Shown piece by piece: positions 1 through 7,935 of a stretch of 44,842 nucleotides of DNA. The stretch lies in contig JAJRSM010000015.1 in assembly GCA_024278765.1 (NCBI GenBank), forward strand, positions 1 through 44,842, in the 5' to 3' direction. Every line of letters begins with the position of its first letter. Positions within the stretch are counted from its first letter, which is position 1. The stretch is from Deltaproteobacteria bacterium (GTDB taxonomy: Bacteria; Desulfobacterota; GWC2-55-46; DRQE01). The notes below the pieces were generated by a model. It ran no database searches and was not told where the DNA came from. It saw only the letters and a list, made by a program, of their open reading frames with translations. The position numbers were made by a program, and so were the translations under genes.

Positions 1-76
1 CAGAAATATTATCGCAACGCCGCATGCGCTCCAGAGCCATCTGCTTGAACGCTTTGGAATATCGTTTATTTGCCAC
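1..76 (-). CDS. IS3-like transposase OrfA, N-terminal fragment
   Basis: Only the first 25 codons lie in the window; the gene runs off the left edge. The start is GTG at 76, eight bases after a perfect AGGAGG (85-90). The translation opens MANKRYSKAFKQMALERM and continues RRCDNIS, the typical opening of the helix-turn-helix OrfA of IS3-family elements, where a basic start is followed by a DNA-binding helix. OrfA and OrfB of such elements normally make a fused transposase by frameshifting, but none of that can be seen here. The element end probably lies between about 110 and 150. The family call rests on a short stretch of sequence. Confidence 0.65.
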   Translation of the reverse strand, partial: MANKRYSKAFKQMALERMRRCDNIS

Positions 77-91
77 TTGTAACACCTCCTC

Positions 92-109
92 AGTGTGACA
101 AGTGTGACA
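92..109. repeat. Two tandem copies of a 9-base repeat
   Basis: AGTGTGACA occurs twice back to back, directly upstream of the transposase ribosome-binding site. It may be a transposase or regulator binding site inside the element end. Confidence 0.6.
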
Positions 110-164
110 TATTTTACTGTCTCAAAATAGGGGGGCACTCCGGTTTTTTATGACTACCGAATGG

Positions 165-845
165 CTAGAGTATAATGGTCTGCAACTCAGAAATAGAATC
201 AATAATATGGATACAACCCTGCCCGTCGAGTCCTTCTCTGCCTCTAAAACCATAGGCCGCACCGATCACGCTGACCTCTGCGCCAAGGGCGGCTTCGCAG
301 TCTATAGAACTATCGCCGACCATGACAGAGTCCTCCGGCTCTACCTTGACCCGCTCCATTACCTCAAAAAGGGGGTCTGGATGTGGCTTTCTGTTTTTAA
401 GAGAGTCACCGCCCAGAACGACCGAAAAGTACCTGGCAAGCCCGAGTTCCCTTAAGACAATCTCAGTAAAACCTATAGGTTTATTGGTAATTATAGCCAT
501 CTTCTTATCAAGACTGCTCAGGTAATCAAGCGTATCGATTGCACCCGGGTAAGGCCTGGTCTTTGCCGTAAGATTTTCGCGGTAATAGCCAAGAAAGATC
601 TTACGCGACCTAGTCAAAAGATCTTCAAAATCCCTACGCACATCCTCCCCGGCACCAGCCCGATAAGGCGGAAGCAGTCTTTCCAGAAGAAAGCGCACTC
701 CCCAGCCTATTCGCGCCTTTATATCTTCCTCGCTCATCTGTGGCAGACCGAGTTCAAGTAGCGTCTTATTTGCCGCCGTGGCGATATCATCACTTGAGTC
801 GATCAAGGTCCCGTCAAGATCAAAGATAATAAGCTCTGGATTCAT
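165..845 (-). CDS. gph: HAD hydrolase, phosphoglycolate phosphatase-like
   Basis: A HAD-superfamily phosphatase of 226 residues, the usual size for Gph, which clears 2-phosphoglycolate. Motif I is FDLDGTLID with the nucleophile at Asp9 and acid/base at Asp11. Motif II is in AIITNKP, the motif III Lys is in NRKPHPDP, and motif IV is VGDSSIDCEAA. A helical cap follows motif I, as in the Gph/PGMB subfamily. I chose the ATG at 845, 11 bases after GGAG; a GTG four codons upstream would overlap that GGAG. The gene stands alone, tail to the insertion sequence and divergent from the MEMO gene. The exact substrate is inferred; pyrophosphatase (PpaX-like) or sugar-phosphatase activity is also possible. 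Confidence 0.75.
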   Translation of the reverse strand: MNPELIIFDLDGTLIDSSDDIATAANKTLLELGLPQMSEEDIKARIGWGVRFLLERLLPPYRAGAGEDVRRDFEDLLTRSRKIFLGYYRENLTAKTRPYPGAIDTLDYLSSLDKKMAIITNKPIGFTEIVLRELGLARYFSVVLGGDSLKNRKPHPDPLFEVMERVKVEPEDSVMVGDSSIDCEAALGAEVSVIGAAYGFRGREGLDGQGCIHIIDSISELQTIIL

Positions 846-930
846 AGTACCTCTCACTCCTTTTTTATACGAAATACTGCAAATATGTGTACATAAAAAC
901 TGGACATAAAGGGCCGTACCTGCTAAACTT

Positions 931-1010
931 TCTGTTCTGTCATTTTTTAATATTTAAATAGTACTCCATAGCACTACAGCATCTAAAAAAATAAAATAAT
1001 TTAGAACAGA
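931..1010. repeat. Inverted repeat in divergent intergenic region
   Basis: TCTGTTCT (931-938) and AGAACAGA (1003-1010) are perfect inverted copies 64 bases apart in the AT-rich space between the divergent HAD and MEMO genes. A second small hairpin, ACAATA/TATTGT, lies at 1041-1057 just before the MEMO ribosome-binding site. They could be operator half-sites or a transcript hairpin; no known regulator matches. Confidence 0.35.
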
Positions 1011-1080
1011 TGGGGCGATAGCCCGTTTATATCTGATACCACAATAGCCGATATTGTACAATGGGAAGGGTGGAAAAACA

Positions 1081-1908
1081 ATGTCAACGAGAAAAGCCTA
1101 TGTCGCCGGCCAGTTCTATCCGGCAGATCCAGATAAACTGTCAGGCCTCGTCACCGAGTACCTGCGCGGCGTACCTTCTTCATCAAAGGCCGGCTCAGAT
1201 GCGCCTGCGGCTCTTGCCCTGATGGCCCCGCACGCAGGATACGTATACTCAGGCACTGTTGCAGGCACTGCGTACTCTGCGGTAAAGATCCCCGAGACCA
1301 TCGTTCTTATCGGCCCAAACCACACAGGGCGCGGTGCTAGTGCTGCGATCTCCAGCGTAGATGCGTGGCAAAGCCCGCTTGGTAAAATAACCATAGACCA
1401 GCAACTTGCTGCATTAATAAAAGGCGCAAGCCCGCTCTTTACCTTTGACGATATAGCACACAATAGCGAACACTCTCTTGAGGTTCAACTACCATTTATC
1501 CAGTTCCTGAACCCCGCGACGTCCATCGTCCCGATCACCATCAGCACCTGCGATATAGAAGAATGCACAGAGCTTGGCACGGCACTGGCCCGTGCCATCA
1601 AGGACTATGGCAAAGAGGTACTTATTGTTATAAGCAGCGATATGAACCACTACGAAAGTGACCGCGTCACCAGAGAAAAAGACCAAATGGCCATTGCCCT
1701 TTGTCTGCATCTGGATAGCGCAGCATTGATTGATCTTTGCCAGAAGCGCGGCATCTCAATGTGCGGCGTCACCCCGATGGCAATTGGGATGATAGCCGCC
1801 AAAGAGCTCGGCGCAGAGAGCTCGGTCCTTACCGGCTACTCGACCTCTGGCGAGGTAAGTCACGATACGGAACAGGTTGTAGGATACGCAGGTATTATGA
1901 TAAGGTAA
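1081..1908 (+). CDS. amrB: MEMO-family protein (AmmeMemoRadiSam system protein B)
   Basis: A 275-residue member of the MEMO1 family. Family signatures in order are YVAGQFYPAD near the start, APHAGYVYSG, IGPNHTG, EHSLEVQLPF, SSDMNHY and CGVTPMA. The His residues in the APHAGY, HS and NHY motifs match the metal-site residues of class III dioxygenase-like folds, in which MEMO1 sits. In many bacteria and archaea the gene pairs with AMMECR1-domain and radical-SAM genes (AmmeMemoRadiSam); neither lies in this window, so it is an orphan here. The biochemical role is not established. The start is the ATG at 1081 behind GGGAAGGGTGG; an upstream TTG at 1054 lacks such a site. Confidence 0.85.
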   Translation: MSTRKAYVAGQFYPADPDKLSGLVTEYLRGVPSSSKAGSDAPAALALMAPHAGYVYSGTVAGTAYSAVKIPETIVLIGPNHTGRGASAAISSVDAWQSPLGKITIDQQLAALIKGASPLFTFDDIAHNSEHSLEVQLPFIQFLNPATSIVPITISTCDIEECTELGTALARAIKDYGKEVLIVISSDMNHYESDRVTREKDQMAIALCLHLDSAALIDLCQKRGISMCGVTPMAIGMIAAKELGAESSVLTGYSTSGEVSHDTEQVVGYAGIMIR

Positions 1909-1997
1909 ATTGCTTTATACCTTTGGTCCTGGGTAGGTATTAACACCCCCCCCCTCGGACTGCCCGCAAAATAATACCAGAAGGAGTATTCCTCATA

Positions 1998-3410
1998 ATG
2001 ACTGTACGCACACGCTTTGCACCCAGCCCCACAGGCTTTCTCCATATCGGAGGGGTCAGGACCGCCCTCTTTAACTACTTATTCGCCCGCCGTAACGGCG
2101 GTGAGTTCATCCTCAGGATCGAAGACACCGACCGCGCCAGATCGACCGAGGAAAGCATCGATGCCATAATGGACGGCCTGCAGTGGCTTGGCCTTGACCA
2201 TGATGGCGAGCCAATATATCAGAGTAAACGCTTTGATATCTATAAAGAACACGCAGAAAAACTAATCGAAAAAGGGCTCGCCTATCGCTGCTGGTGCACC
2301 CCTGATGAGCTGCAAGAAAGACGCGAAGCTGCCCTCAAAGCAGGTCGCGCGCCCCGTTATGATAAGCGCTGCAAGGCCATAACCGACGGCCCGGACAAGC
2401 CCTATGCCGTAAGGTTTAAAGTACCCGAGGGCAAAACAACCTTCAATGACCTGATAAAAGGCTCGATCAGCATTGAGCACGAGGAGATAGAAGACCTCGT
2501 TATACTCAGAAGCGACGGCACGACGACCTACAACCTGTGCGTAGTAGTAGACGACGCAACGCAGGGGATAACCCATATAATCCGTGGCGATGACCATATA
2601 AACAACACCCCAAAGCAGATTCTGCTCTACCGGGCCCTTGGCTACCCGGTCCCTGAGTTCGCGCATCTACCGATGATTCTCGGCTCTGATAAAAGCAGGC
2701 TAAGCAAAAGGCACGGAGCTACCTCGGTTACGGCCTACCGTGATATGGGGTATTTGCCAGAGGCCGTTATAAATTATCTAGCTCGCCTGGGCTGGTCCTG
2801 CGGAGATCAGGAGATCTTTTCAATAGCCGAGCTGGTCGAGAAGTTTACGCTTGAGAGCGTTGGCAAATCAGCAGGGGTCTTTAACCCGGAAAAACTCATC
2901 TGGCTCAACCACCACTATATAAAAGAAGCCAATATCGAAGAGCTTAAACCATTATTTCTAAAGCATCTGAAAGAGCTTGGCATTGATGCCACAGCGGATG
3001 AGCGGGTCTCGACCATTATGCAGACCGGTCAGGAGAAGGCCCAGACAATGGTTATGATGGCCACCGATGCCCTCTTCTATTTTACCGACACTGTCACATA
3101 CGACGAAAAAGCAAAGAAGAAATTCTTGACCCCGGAAAAGCTCACGCCAATCACCATGCTTACCGAGCGGCTCGAAGCCCTTGAGGCATTTACGCTCGAG
3201 GCCGTTGAGCAGGCCTTTAACTCGGTCCTTGATGAGTGCGAGCTAAAGCTTGGCAAGCTCGCCCAGCCCGTACGCGTAGCCCTGACTGGGACCAAGATAA
3301 GTCCCGGCATCTTTGAGACAATAACAGCTATGGGAAAAGAACGGACAATAAAAAGACTAAACAACGCAATCGCAACCATGAAAGAGACAACTGAGAAAGA
3401 GAATATCTAA
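1998..3410 (+). CDS. gltX: Glutamyl-tRNA synthetase
   Basis: Class I aminoacyl-tRNA synthetase that charges tRNA-Glu, and in many bacteria also mischarges tRNA-Gln for later amidation. At 470 residues it is full length. The HIGH signature appears as PSPTGFLHIGG (residues 10-19), the KMSKS-type loop as RLSKR (234-238), and a zinc motif CWC (98-100) with YxxxC (121-125) is intact. The C-terminal anticodon-binding region ends with the usual KISPGIFE-type segment. The start ATG follows AAGGAG by about 11 bases. It is in the same direction as, but 89 bases after, the MEMO gene; the gap carries a run of nine C residues (1946-1954). Confidence 0.97.
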   Translation: MTVRTRFAPSPTGFLHIGGVRTALFNYLFARRNGGEFILRIEDTDRARSTEESIDAIMDGLQWLGLDHDGEPIYQSKRFDIYKEHAEKLIEKGLAYRCWCTPDELQERREAALKAGRAPRYDKRCKAITDGPDKPYAVRFKVPEGKTTFNDLIKGSISIEHEEIEDLVILRSDGTTTYNLCVVVDDATQGITHIIRGDDHINNTPKQILLYRALGYPVPEFAHLPMILGSDKSRLSKRHGATSVTAYRDMGYLPEAVINYLARLGWSCGDQEIFSIAELVEKFTLESVGKSAGVFNPEKLIWLNHHYIKEANIEELKPLFLKHLKELGIDATADERVSTIMQTGQEKAQTMVMMATDALFYFTDTVTYDEKAKKKFLTPEKLTPITMLTERLEALEAFTLEAVEQAFNSVLDECELKLGKLAQPVRVALTGTKISPGIFETITAMGKERTIKRLNNAIATMKETTEKENI

Positions 3411-3494
3411 CATAAGACAGAGCCGATGCAGCCGGCGGTCATTAATCATAAATAAACAGATGTAATCGCAGGTTTAGCATCGACTCCAAAATCC

Positions 3495-3523
3495 TTGACA
3501 TAAGGGTTTATATGGGCTACAAA
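3495..3523 (+). promoter_or_regulatory. Sigma70-type promoter for pycAB
   Basis: TTGACA (3495-3500), a 17-base spacer, then TACAAA (3518-3523). Transcription would start near 3530, giving a leader of about 80 bases before pycA. Confidence 0.5.
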
Positions 3524-3562
3524 GTCCTTTACGCTGGAAATTAGCGTCCTGCTTTTTGGGGC

Positions 3563-3592
3563 CGTCGCAGAGGTCTGTCAAAGACCTCCGAC
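3563..3592 (+). other. Hairpin in the pycA leader
   Basis: GTCG-ca-GAGGTCT pairs with AGACCTC-CGAC around the loop GTCAA. It ends 19 bases before the pycA ATG and next to its weak ribosome-binding site, so it could affect translation. A smaller hairpin, ACGCT/AGCGT, followed by a T5 run lies just upstream (about 3530-3560). Confidence 0.4.
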
Positions 3593-3611
3593 ACAAAGGG
3601 AAAACTCAAAT

Positions 3612-5030
3612 ATGTTTAAGAAAATACTGGTAGCAAACAGGGGCGAGATAGCCTCTCGCGTAATCAGGGCATGCAAAGAACTCAACATCCGCACCGTTGC
3701 GATATTCTCCGAGCAGGATGCGACCGCCCTATTTGTTAAAAAAGCCGATGAGTCCTATCTGGTCGGCCCAGGTGCTCTAGAAGGATACCTGAACCCATAC
3801 CGCATTGTAGATCTAGCTAAAAAAATCGGTGTCGATGCCATCCATCCGGGCTACGGCTTTTTATCGGAGAATGCCAAGTTCGCCAAGCTCTGTGAGAGGC
3901 GCGGCATTACCTTTATAGGCCCTTCAAGCAAGGCCATCTCGGATATGGGTAATAAGATCACGGCACGCGCGAAGATGATAGAGGCCGGCATACCTGTGCT
4001 TCCGGGCTCTGATGGCCCGGTCGATAGCCTGAAAGATGCCAAAAAAACCGCCAAAGAGATGGGCTACCCGATTATGGTAAAGGCCTCGGGCGGAGGCGGA
4101 GGCAGAGGCCTTCGCGTAGCCTTAAATGCCGGTGAGCTTGAAAATGCCTATGAAAGTGCAAGGACTGAGACAAAAGCCGCCTTTGGCGAGAGCGAGGTCT
4201 TCCTTGAAAAATATATTGAAAGACCACGCCACATCGAGTTTCAGATACTAGCCGATAATAGCGGCAAGACTATACATCTTGGTGAGCGCGACTGCTCTAT
4301 CCAACGCCGCCATCAAAAACTGATTGAGATAGCACCTTCGCTTATTTTGGACGACAAGTTACGTGCCGAGATGGGAGCCGTTGCCGTTGCCGCGGCAAAG
4401 GCCGTGGACTACACAAATGCAGGGACCGTTGAGTTCCTCATGGATAAAGACAAAAACTACTACTTCCTTGAGATGAATACACGTATTCAGGTCGAACATC
4501 CCGTTACCGAAGAAGTGACCGGCATTGATCTGGTTCGCAAGCAGATAGAAATAGCCTACGGCATGCCGCTTGGAATAGATCAGGAAGATGTACGTATCTT
4601 CGGATTCGCCATGCAGTGCAGAATAAATGCCGAAGATCCAAAAAACAGCTTTGCACCGTGTTCGGGAAAGGTCACGTCATATTATTCCCCTGGCGGCATC
4701 GGTGTGCGCATCGACGGTACAATATACCGTGACTTTACGATATCTCCTTACTACGATTCTCTGATTGTCAAGCTCATAGTAACGGGCTCGACATGGAACG
4801 AGACGGTCAGCCGTATGCGCCGCTCCCTTGATGAGTTCGTTATACGCGGAGTAAAAACTACAATCCCATACCTAAGTAATATAATGAATGAAAGCGACTT
4901 TAAAGACGGCAACTTTGATACCAGCTATATAGACCGCAAACCAGAGCTGCTCCAGTACTATGAGTTCGGAGAGCAGGCCGATATAATCGCAGCGATTTCA
5001 GCGGCCATCGCCGCTGACTATGGATTCTAG
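3612..5030 (+). CDS. pycA: Pyruvate carboxylase subunit A (biotin carboxylase)
   Basis: ATP-grasp biotin carboxylase of 472 residues that carboxylates the biotin carried on PycB. It opens with the family signature KILVANRGEIASRVIRA. Next come HPGYGFLSEN, the glycine-rich ATP loop GGGGRGLR, EKYIERPRHIEFQ, RDCSIQRRHQK and the catalytic NTRIQVEHPVTE. A stand-alone chain of this size could serve acetyl-CoA carboxylase (AccC) as well. The pycA assignment rests on the next gene, 35 bases downstream, which carries the pyruvate-specific carboxyltransferase and the biotinyl domain. Two-chain pyruvate carboxylases of this sort are known from methanogens and several bacterial lineages; they refill the oxaloacetate pool. 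Confidence 0.88.
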   Translation: MFKKILVANRGEIASRVIRACKELNIRTVAIFSEQDATALFVKKADESYLVGPGALEGYLNPYRIVDLAKKIGVDAIHPGYGFLSENAKFAKLCERRGITFIGPSSKAISDMGNKITARAKMIEAGIPVLPGSDGPVDSLKDAKKTAKEMGYPIMVKASGGGGGRGLRVALNAGELENAYESARTETKAAFGESEVFLEKYIERPRHIEFQILADNSGKTIHLGERDCSIQRRHQKLIEIAPSLILDDKLRAEMGAVAVAAAKAVDYTNAGTVEFLMDKDKNYYFLEMNTRIQVEHPVTEEVTGIDLVRKQIEIAYGMPLGIDQEDVRIFGFAMQCRINAEDPKNSFAPCSGKVTSYYSPGGIGVRIDGTIYRDFTISPYYDSLIVKLIVTGSTWNETVSRMRRSLDEFVIRGVKTTIPYLSNIMNESDFKDGNFDTSYIDRKPELLQYYEFGEQADIIAAISAAIAADYGF

Positions 5031-5065
5031 AAACCACCAGTCCTAGACTGACGGAGGATATAAAT

Positions 5066-6994
5066 TTGAATACTGAAAAAGATAAGAAGATTAAAGAGCC
5101 CAAAAAACCTGCACAGTGCAAGCCAGCCAAGAAGCTTAAGCACACAGGTGCTCAGATAACAGATACCATACTTCGGGACGCACACCAATCGATCCTCGCC
5201 ACACGCATGAGGACCATTGACATGCTGGAGGTAACAGAGCTACTCGATAAGGTCGGCTACTGGAGCCTTGAGGTCTGGGGCGGAGCGACATTCGACACTT
5301 GCCTACGCTTTTTAAAAGAAGACCCATGGGAGAGGCTACGCACTCTTCGTAAGGCCCTTCCTAATACGCGCCTGCAGATGCTACTGCGTGGTCAGAATCT
5401 AGTCGGCTACCGTCACTACGCCGATGACGTAGTAAAGGCCTTTGTGAAAAAATCCGCTGAAAACGGCATGGACGTCTTCAGGATCTTCGATGCCCTAAAT
5501 GATGTAAGAAACCTCAAGGTCGCGATTAAGGCCGTGAAAAAGGCCAAAAAGACCGTTGAAGGGACTATCTGCTATACCGTAAGCCCTGTTCACACACACG
5601 ATGGCTTTGTGGATATGGCGATGGAGCTTGCCGATCTTGGCTCAGACATTATATGCGTAAAAGATATGGCAGGGCTACTAACCCCGCAAAACGCCTTTGA
5701 TTTGGTAACAAAACTTAAAGATAAAGTCGGGCTGCCAATACACATTCACTCTCACGACTCAGCAGGTCTTGCCTCTATGAGCTACCTCAAGGCAATCGAG
5801 GCTGGAGCCGATATCGTTGATACAGCTATCTCATCGATCAGCTCTGGCTCGGCCCAGCCGCCGACCGAGAGCCTTGTAGCGGCCCTGCAGGGCACGCCCT
5901 ATGATACAGGGCTAGACCTCTCACTACTTGATGAGATAGCCGCACGCATGCGCATTATAAGAAAAAAATACGCAAGGTTTGAGAGCGCATTTACCGGAAT
6001 CAACCCGAAGACTCTGGTTGCTCAGGTGCCGGGCGGGATGATATCAAATCTAGCGCAACAGTTAAGCGAGCAGAACGCACTGGATAGGATGGACGAGGTC
6101 TTTGACGAACTGCCAAAAGTCAGAAAAGACATGGGATATCCCCCGCTGGTTACTCCAAGCAGCCAGATCGTCGGCACTCAAGCCACACTTAACGTCCTCT
6201 CTGGTGAACGCTATAAGGTAATCACCAGCGAGACCCGCAATTACTTTAAAGGACTCTACGGCCAAGCCCCGGGTAAGATCGACGCAAAGGCCAAGAAACT
6301 TGCAATAGGTAAAGAAAAACCAATTACATGCAGACCGGCCGACCTCATAGAGCCTGAGCTTAAGAAGATGGCCAAAGAGCTTACAGAGCTTAACAAAGGC
6401 AATACCGACAACAGGGAAGACCTTCTAAGCTACACGCTCTTCCCTGCCGTTGCCGCCGAGTTCTTTGAGCAACGCGAGAAAGGCACGCTCACGCCAGAAC
6501 CACTTGAGGTAGACTCTGGTGACAACGGCAATGGCGCAGGCCAGTCACGCCACCTGGCACCGAGCGAGTTTAACATTACCGTTCACGGCGAGACCTACAG
6601 GGTAAAGATCGCAGGGGCCGGCCACAAGAGCGAGGGCAAACGCCCGTTCTTTATCAAGATCGACAACCGTCTGGAAGAGGTCATAGTCGAGAGCCTGACA
6701 GAGGTCATACCAACGACCGCCGGCGTTATTGAGGGCGAGAGCATTCCACAGTCCATCCGTCATCAACCCTCTAAGGAAGGGGACGTCACAACACCAGTTC
6801 CCGGCAAGGTCACATCACTGAAGGTCTCTGTTGGCGACAGTGTCAACGAAGGAGATACCGTCCTTACGGTCGAGGCCATGAAGATGGAGAACGAAGTACA
6901 TTCACCTGTAAGCGGCACTGTAGAGCGCATACTGGTCAAGGTCGGCGATGACGTCAACCCGGACGAGACCCTCATGGAGATCGCCAATAAATAA
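5066..6994 (+). CDS. pycB: Pyruvate carboxylase subunit B
   Basis: Carboxyltransferase chain that moves CO2 from biotin to pyruvate to make oxaloacetate. Residues about 30-300 form the HMGL-like TIM barrel, starting ITDTILRDAHQS, with the metal-binding HIHSHDSAG. A conserved carboxylase domain follows to about 470. A biotinyl domain at about 570-642 carries EAMKMEN with the biotinylated Lys606. The first 25-30 residues are Lys/Pro-rich and not part of the fold. The start is TTG at 5066, eight bases after GGAGG; no ATG fits. The same architecture is found in the alpha subunit of sodium-pumping oxaloacetate decarboxylase, but the adjacent biotin carboxylase and the absence of beta/gamma subunits favour PycB. 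Confidence 0.88.
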   Translation: MNTEKDKKIKEPKKPAQCKPAKKLKHTGAQITDTILRDAHQSILATRMRTIDMLEVTELLDKVGYWSLEVWGGATFDTCLRFLKEDPWERLRTLRKALPNTRLQMLLRGQNLVGYRHYADDVVKAFVKKSAENGMDVFRIFDALNDVRNLKVAIKAVKKAKKTVEGTICYTVSPVHTHDGFVDMAMELADLGSDIICVKDMAGLLTPQNAFDLVTKLKDKVGLPIHIHSHDSAGLASMSYLKAIEAGADIVDTAISSISSGSAQPPTESLVAALQGTPYDTGLDLSLLDEIAARMRIIRKKYARFESAFTGINPKTLVAQVPGGMISNLAQQLSEQNALDRMDEVFDELPKVRKDMGYPPLVTPSSQIVGTQATLNVLSGERYKVITSETRNYFKGLYGQAPGKIDAKAKKLAIGKEKPITCRPADLIEPELKKMAKELTELNKGNTDNREDLLSYTLFPAVAAEFFEQREKGTLTPEPLEVDSGDNGNGAGQSRHLAPSEFNITVHGETYRVKIAGAGHKSEGKRPFFIKIDNRLEEVIVESLTEVIPTTAGVIEGESIPQSIRHQPSKEGDVTTPVPGKVTSLKVSVGDSVNEGDTVLTVEAMKMENEVHSPVSGTVERILVKVGDDVNPDETLMEIANK

Positions 6995-7038
6995 AACCCC
7001 TGAAACTCACCCCTTAAGATAATAGATCAAAGGACGTT

Positions 7039-7920
7039 ATGCAGGTACTAATAAAGGTCCTAACAGTTGTAGCCCCGGTCTTTGCAATAATAGGCCTGGG
7101 CTATATCTTTGCCTGCTTCAAAAAAATCAGCCTCAAGCCGCTCGTTGATATCCTTCTCTACCTGACGATTCCGGCCCTTGTCATAACCTCGCTAACGGAA
7201 ACGCAGATAGTCCCTAGCGAGCTATTTCTTATTACAGTTACGGCCTGCGGCGTAGTACTTGGCACAGGGTTTCTGGCCTTTATATATCTAAAGGTAACGG
7301 GCAAGCGCGACGGGCGCGGCCTCTACCTTACTACGATGTTCATGAACTGCGCCAATATCCCCTTCCCTATAGCACTCCTTGCGTTCGGCGCGGAAGGGCT
7401 TGCCATAACCGTTCTCTACTACGTCGCCATCAGCATACTGGTCTATACGCTCGGCATCTATATAGTAAAAGGCAAGGGAGGGCTTACCGAGGTCTTTAAG
7501 CTACCTCTGATATACGCAACCGTACTAGGGCTTGGCCTTAACTTCACGGGTATAGAGCTGCCCTCGGTCTTTATGACAACAATGGAGATGCTAGGCGTTG
7601 CGACCATCCCGCTTATGCAGATTAGTCTCGGGTATCAGCTGCGTCATACAAAGATAACGCACCTGCGGGACTCGGTCGCCGCCTCTATTATACGTATAGG
7701 AGGCGGCCTATTAATAGCCTACCTACTGGTCACTCTACTTGGCATAGAAGATCTCCCTCGCCAGATTATAATACTTACTTCCGCTATGCCCTCAGCCATG
7801 ATAACATTCGTCATGAGCTACCGCTATAATGTTCAAAGCGAAGAGGTCGCCGGCACTGTGGCTATAAGTACTATTATCAGCATCATAACAATACCGGTCA
7901 TACTTTATTTTATTCTCTAA
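7039..7920 (+). CDS. AEC-family permease
   Basis: Integral membrane protein of 293 residues, hydrophobic throughout, with about ten predicted membrane segments and the length usual for the auxin efflux carrier (AEC) family. It begins VLTVVAPVFAIIGLGYI and contains MNCANIPFPIALLAFG in the middle and TSAMPSAMITFVMSYRYN near the end, both typical of the family. Bacterial members export or exchange organic acids such as malate; the neighbouring pycAB and dicarboxylate symporter fit an organic-acid role, which is inference. It starts 44 bases after pycB, behind AAAGGAC, and ends 15 bases before the next transporter gene, so pycAB and the two permeases may be one transcript. Confidence 0.8.
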   Translation: MQVLIKVLTVVAPVFAIIGLGYIFACFKKISLKPLVDILLYLTIPALVITSLTETQIVPSELFLITVTACGVVLGTGFLAFIYLKVTGKRDGRGLYLTTMFMNCANIPFPIALLAFGAEGLAITVLYYVAISILVYTLGIYIVKGKGGLTEVFKLPLIYATVLGLGLNFTGIELPSVFMTTMEMLGVATIPLMQISLGYQLRHTKITHLRDSVAASIIRIGGGLLIAYLLVTLLGIEDLPRQIIILTSAMPSAMITFVMSYRYNVQSEEVAGTVAISTIISIITIPVILYFIL

Positions 7921-7935
7921 TCAACACAAGGCTAT

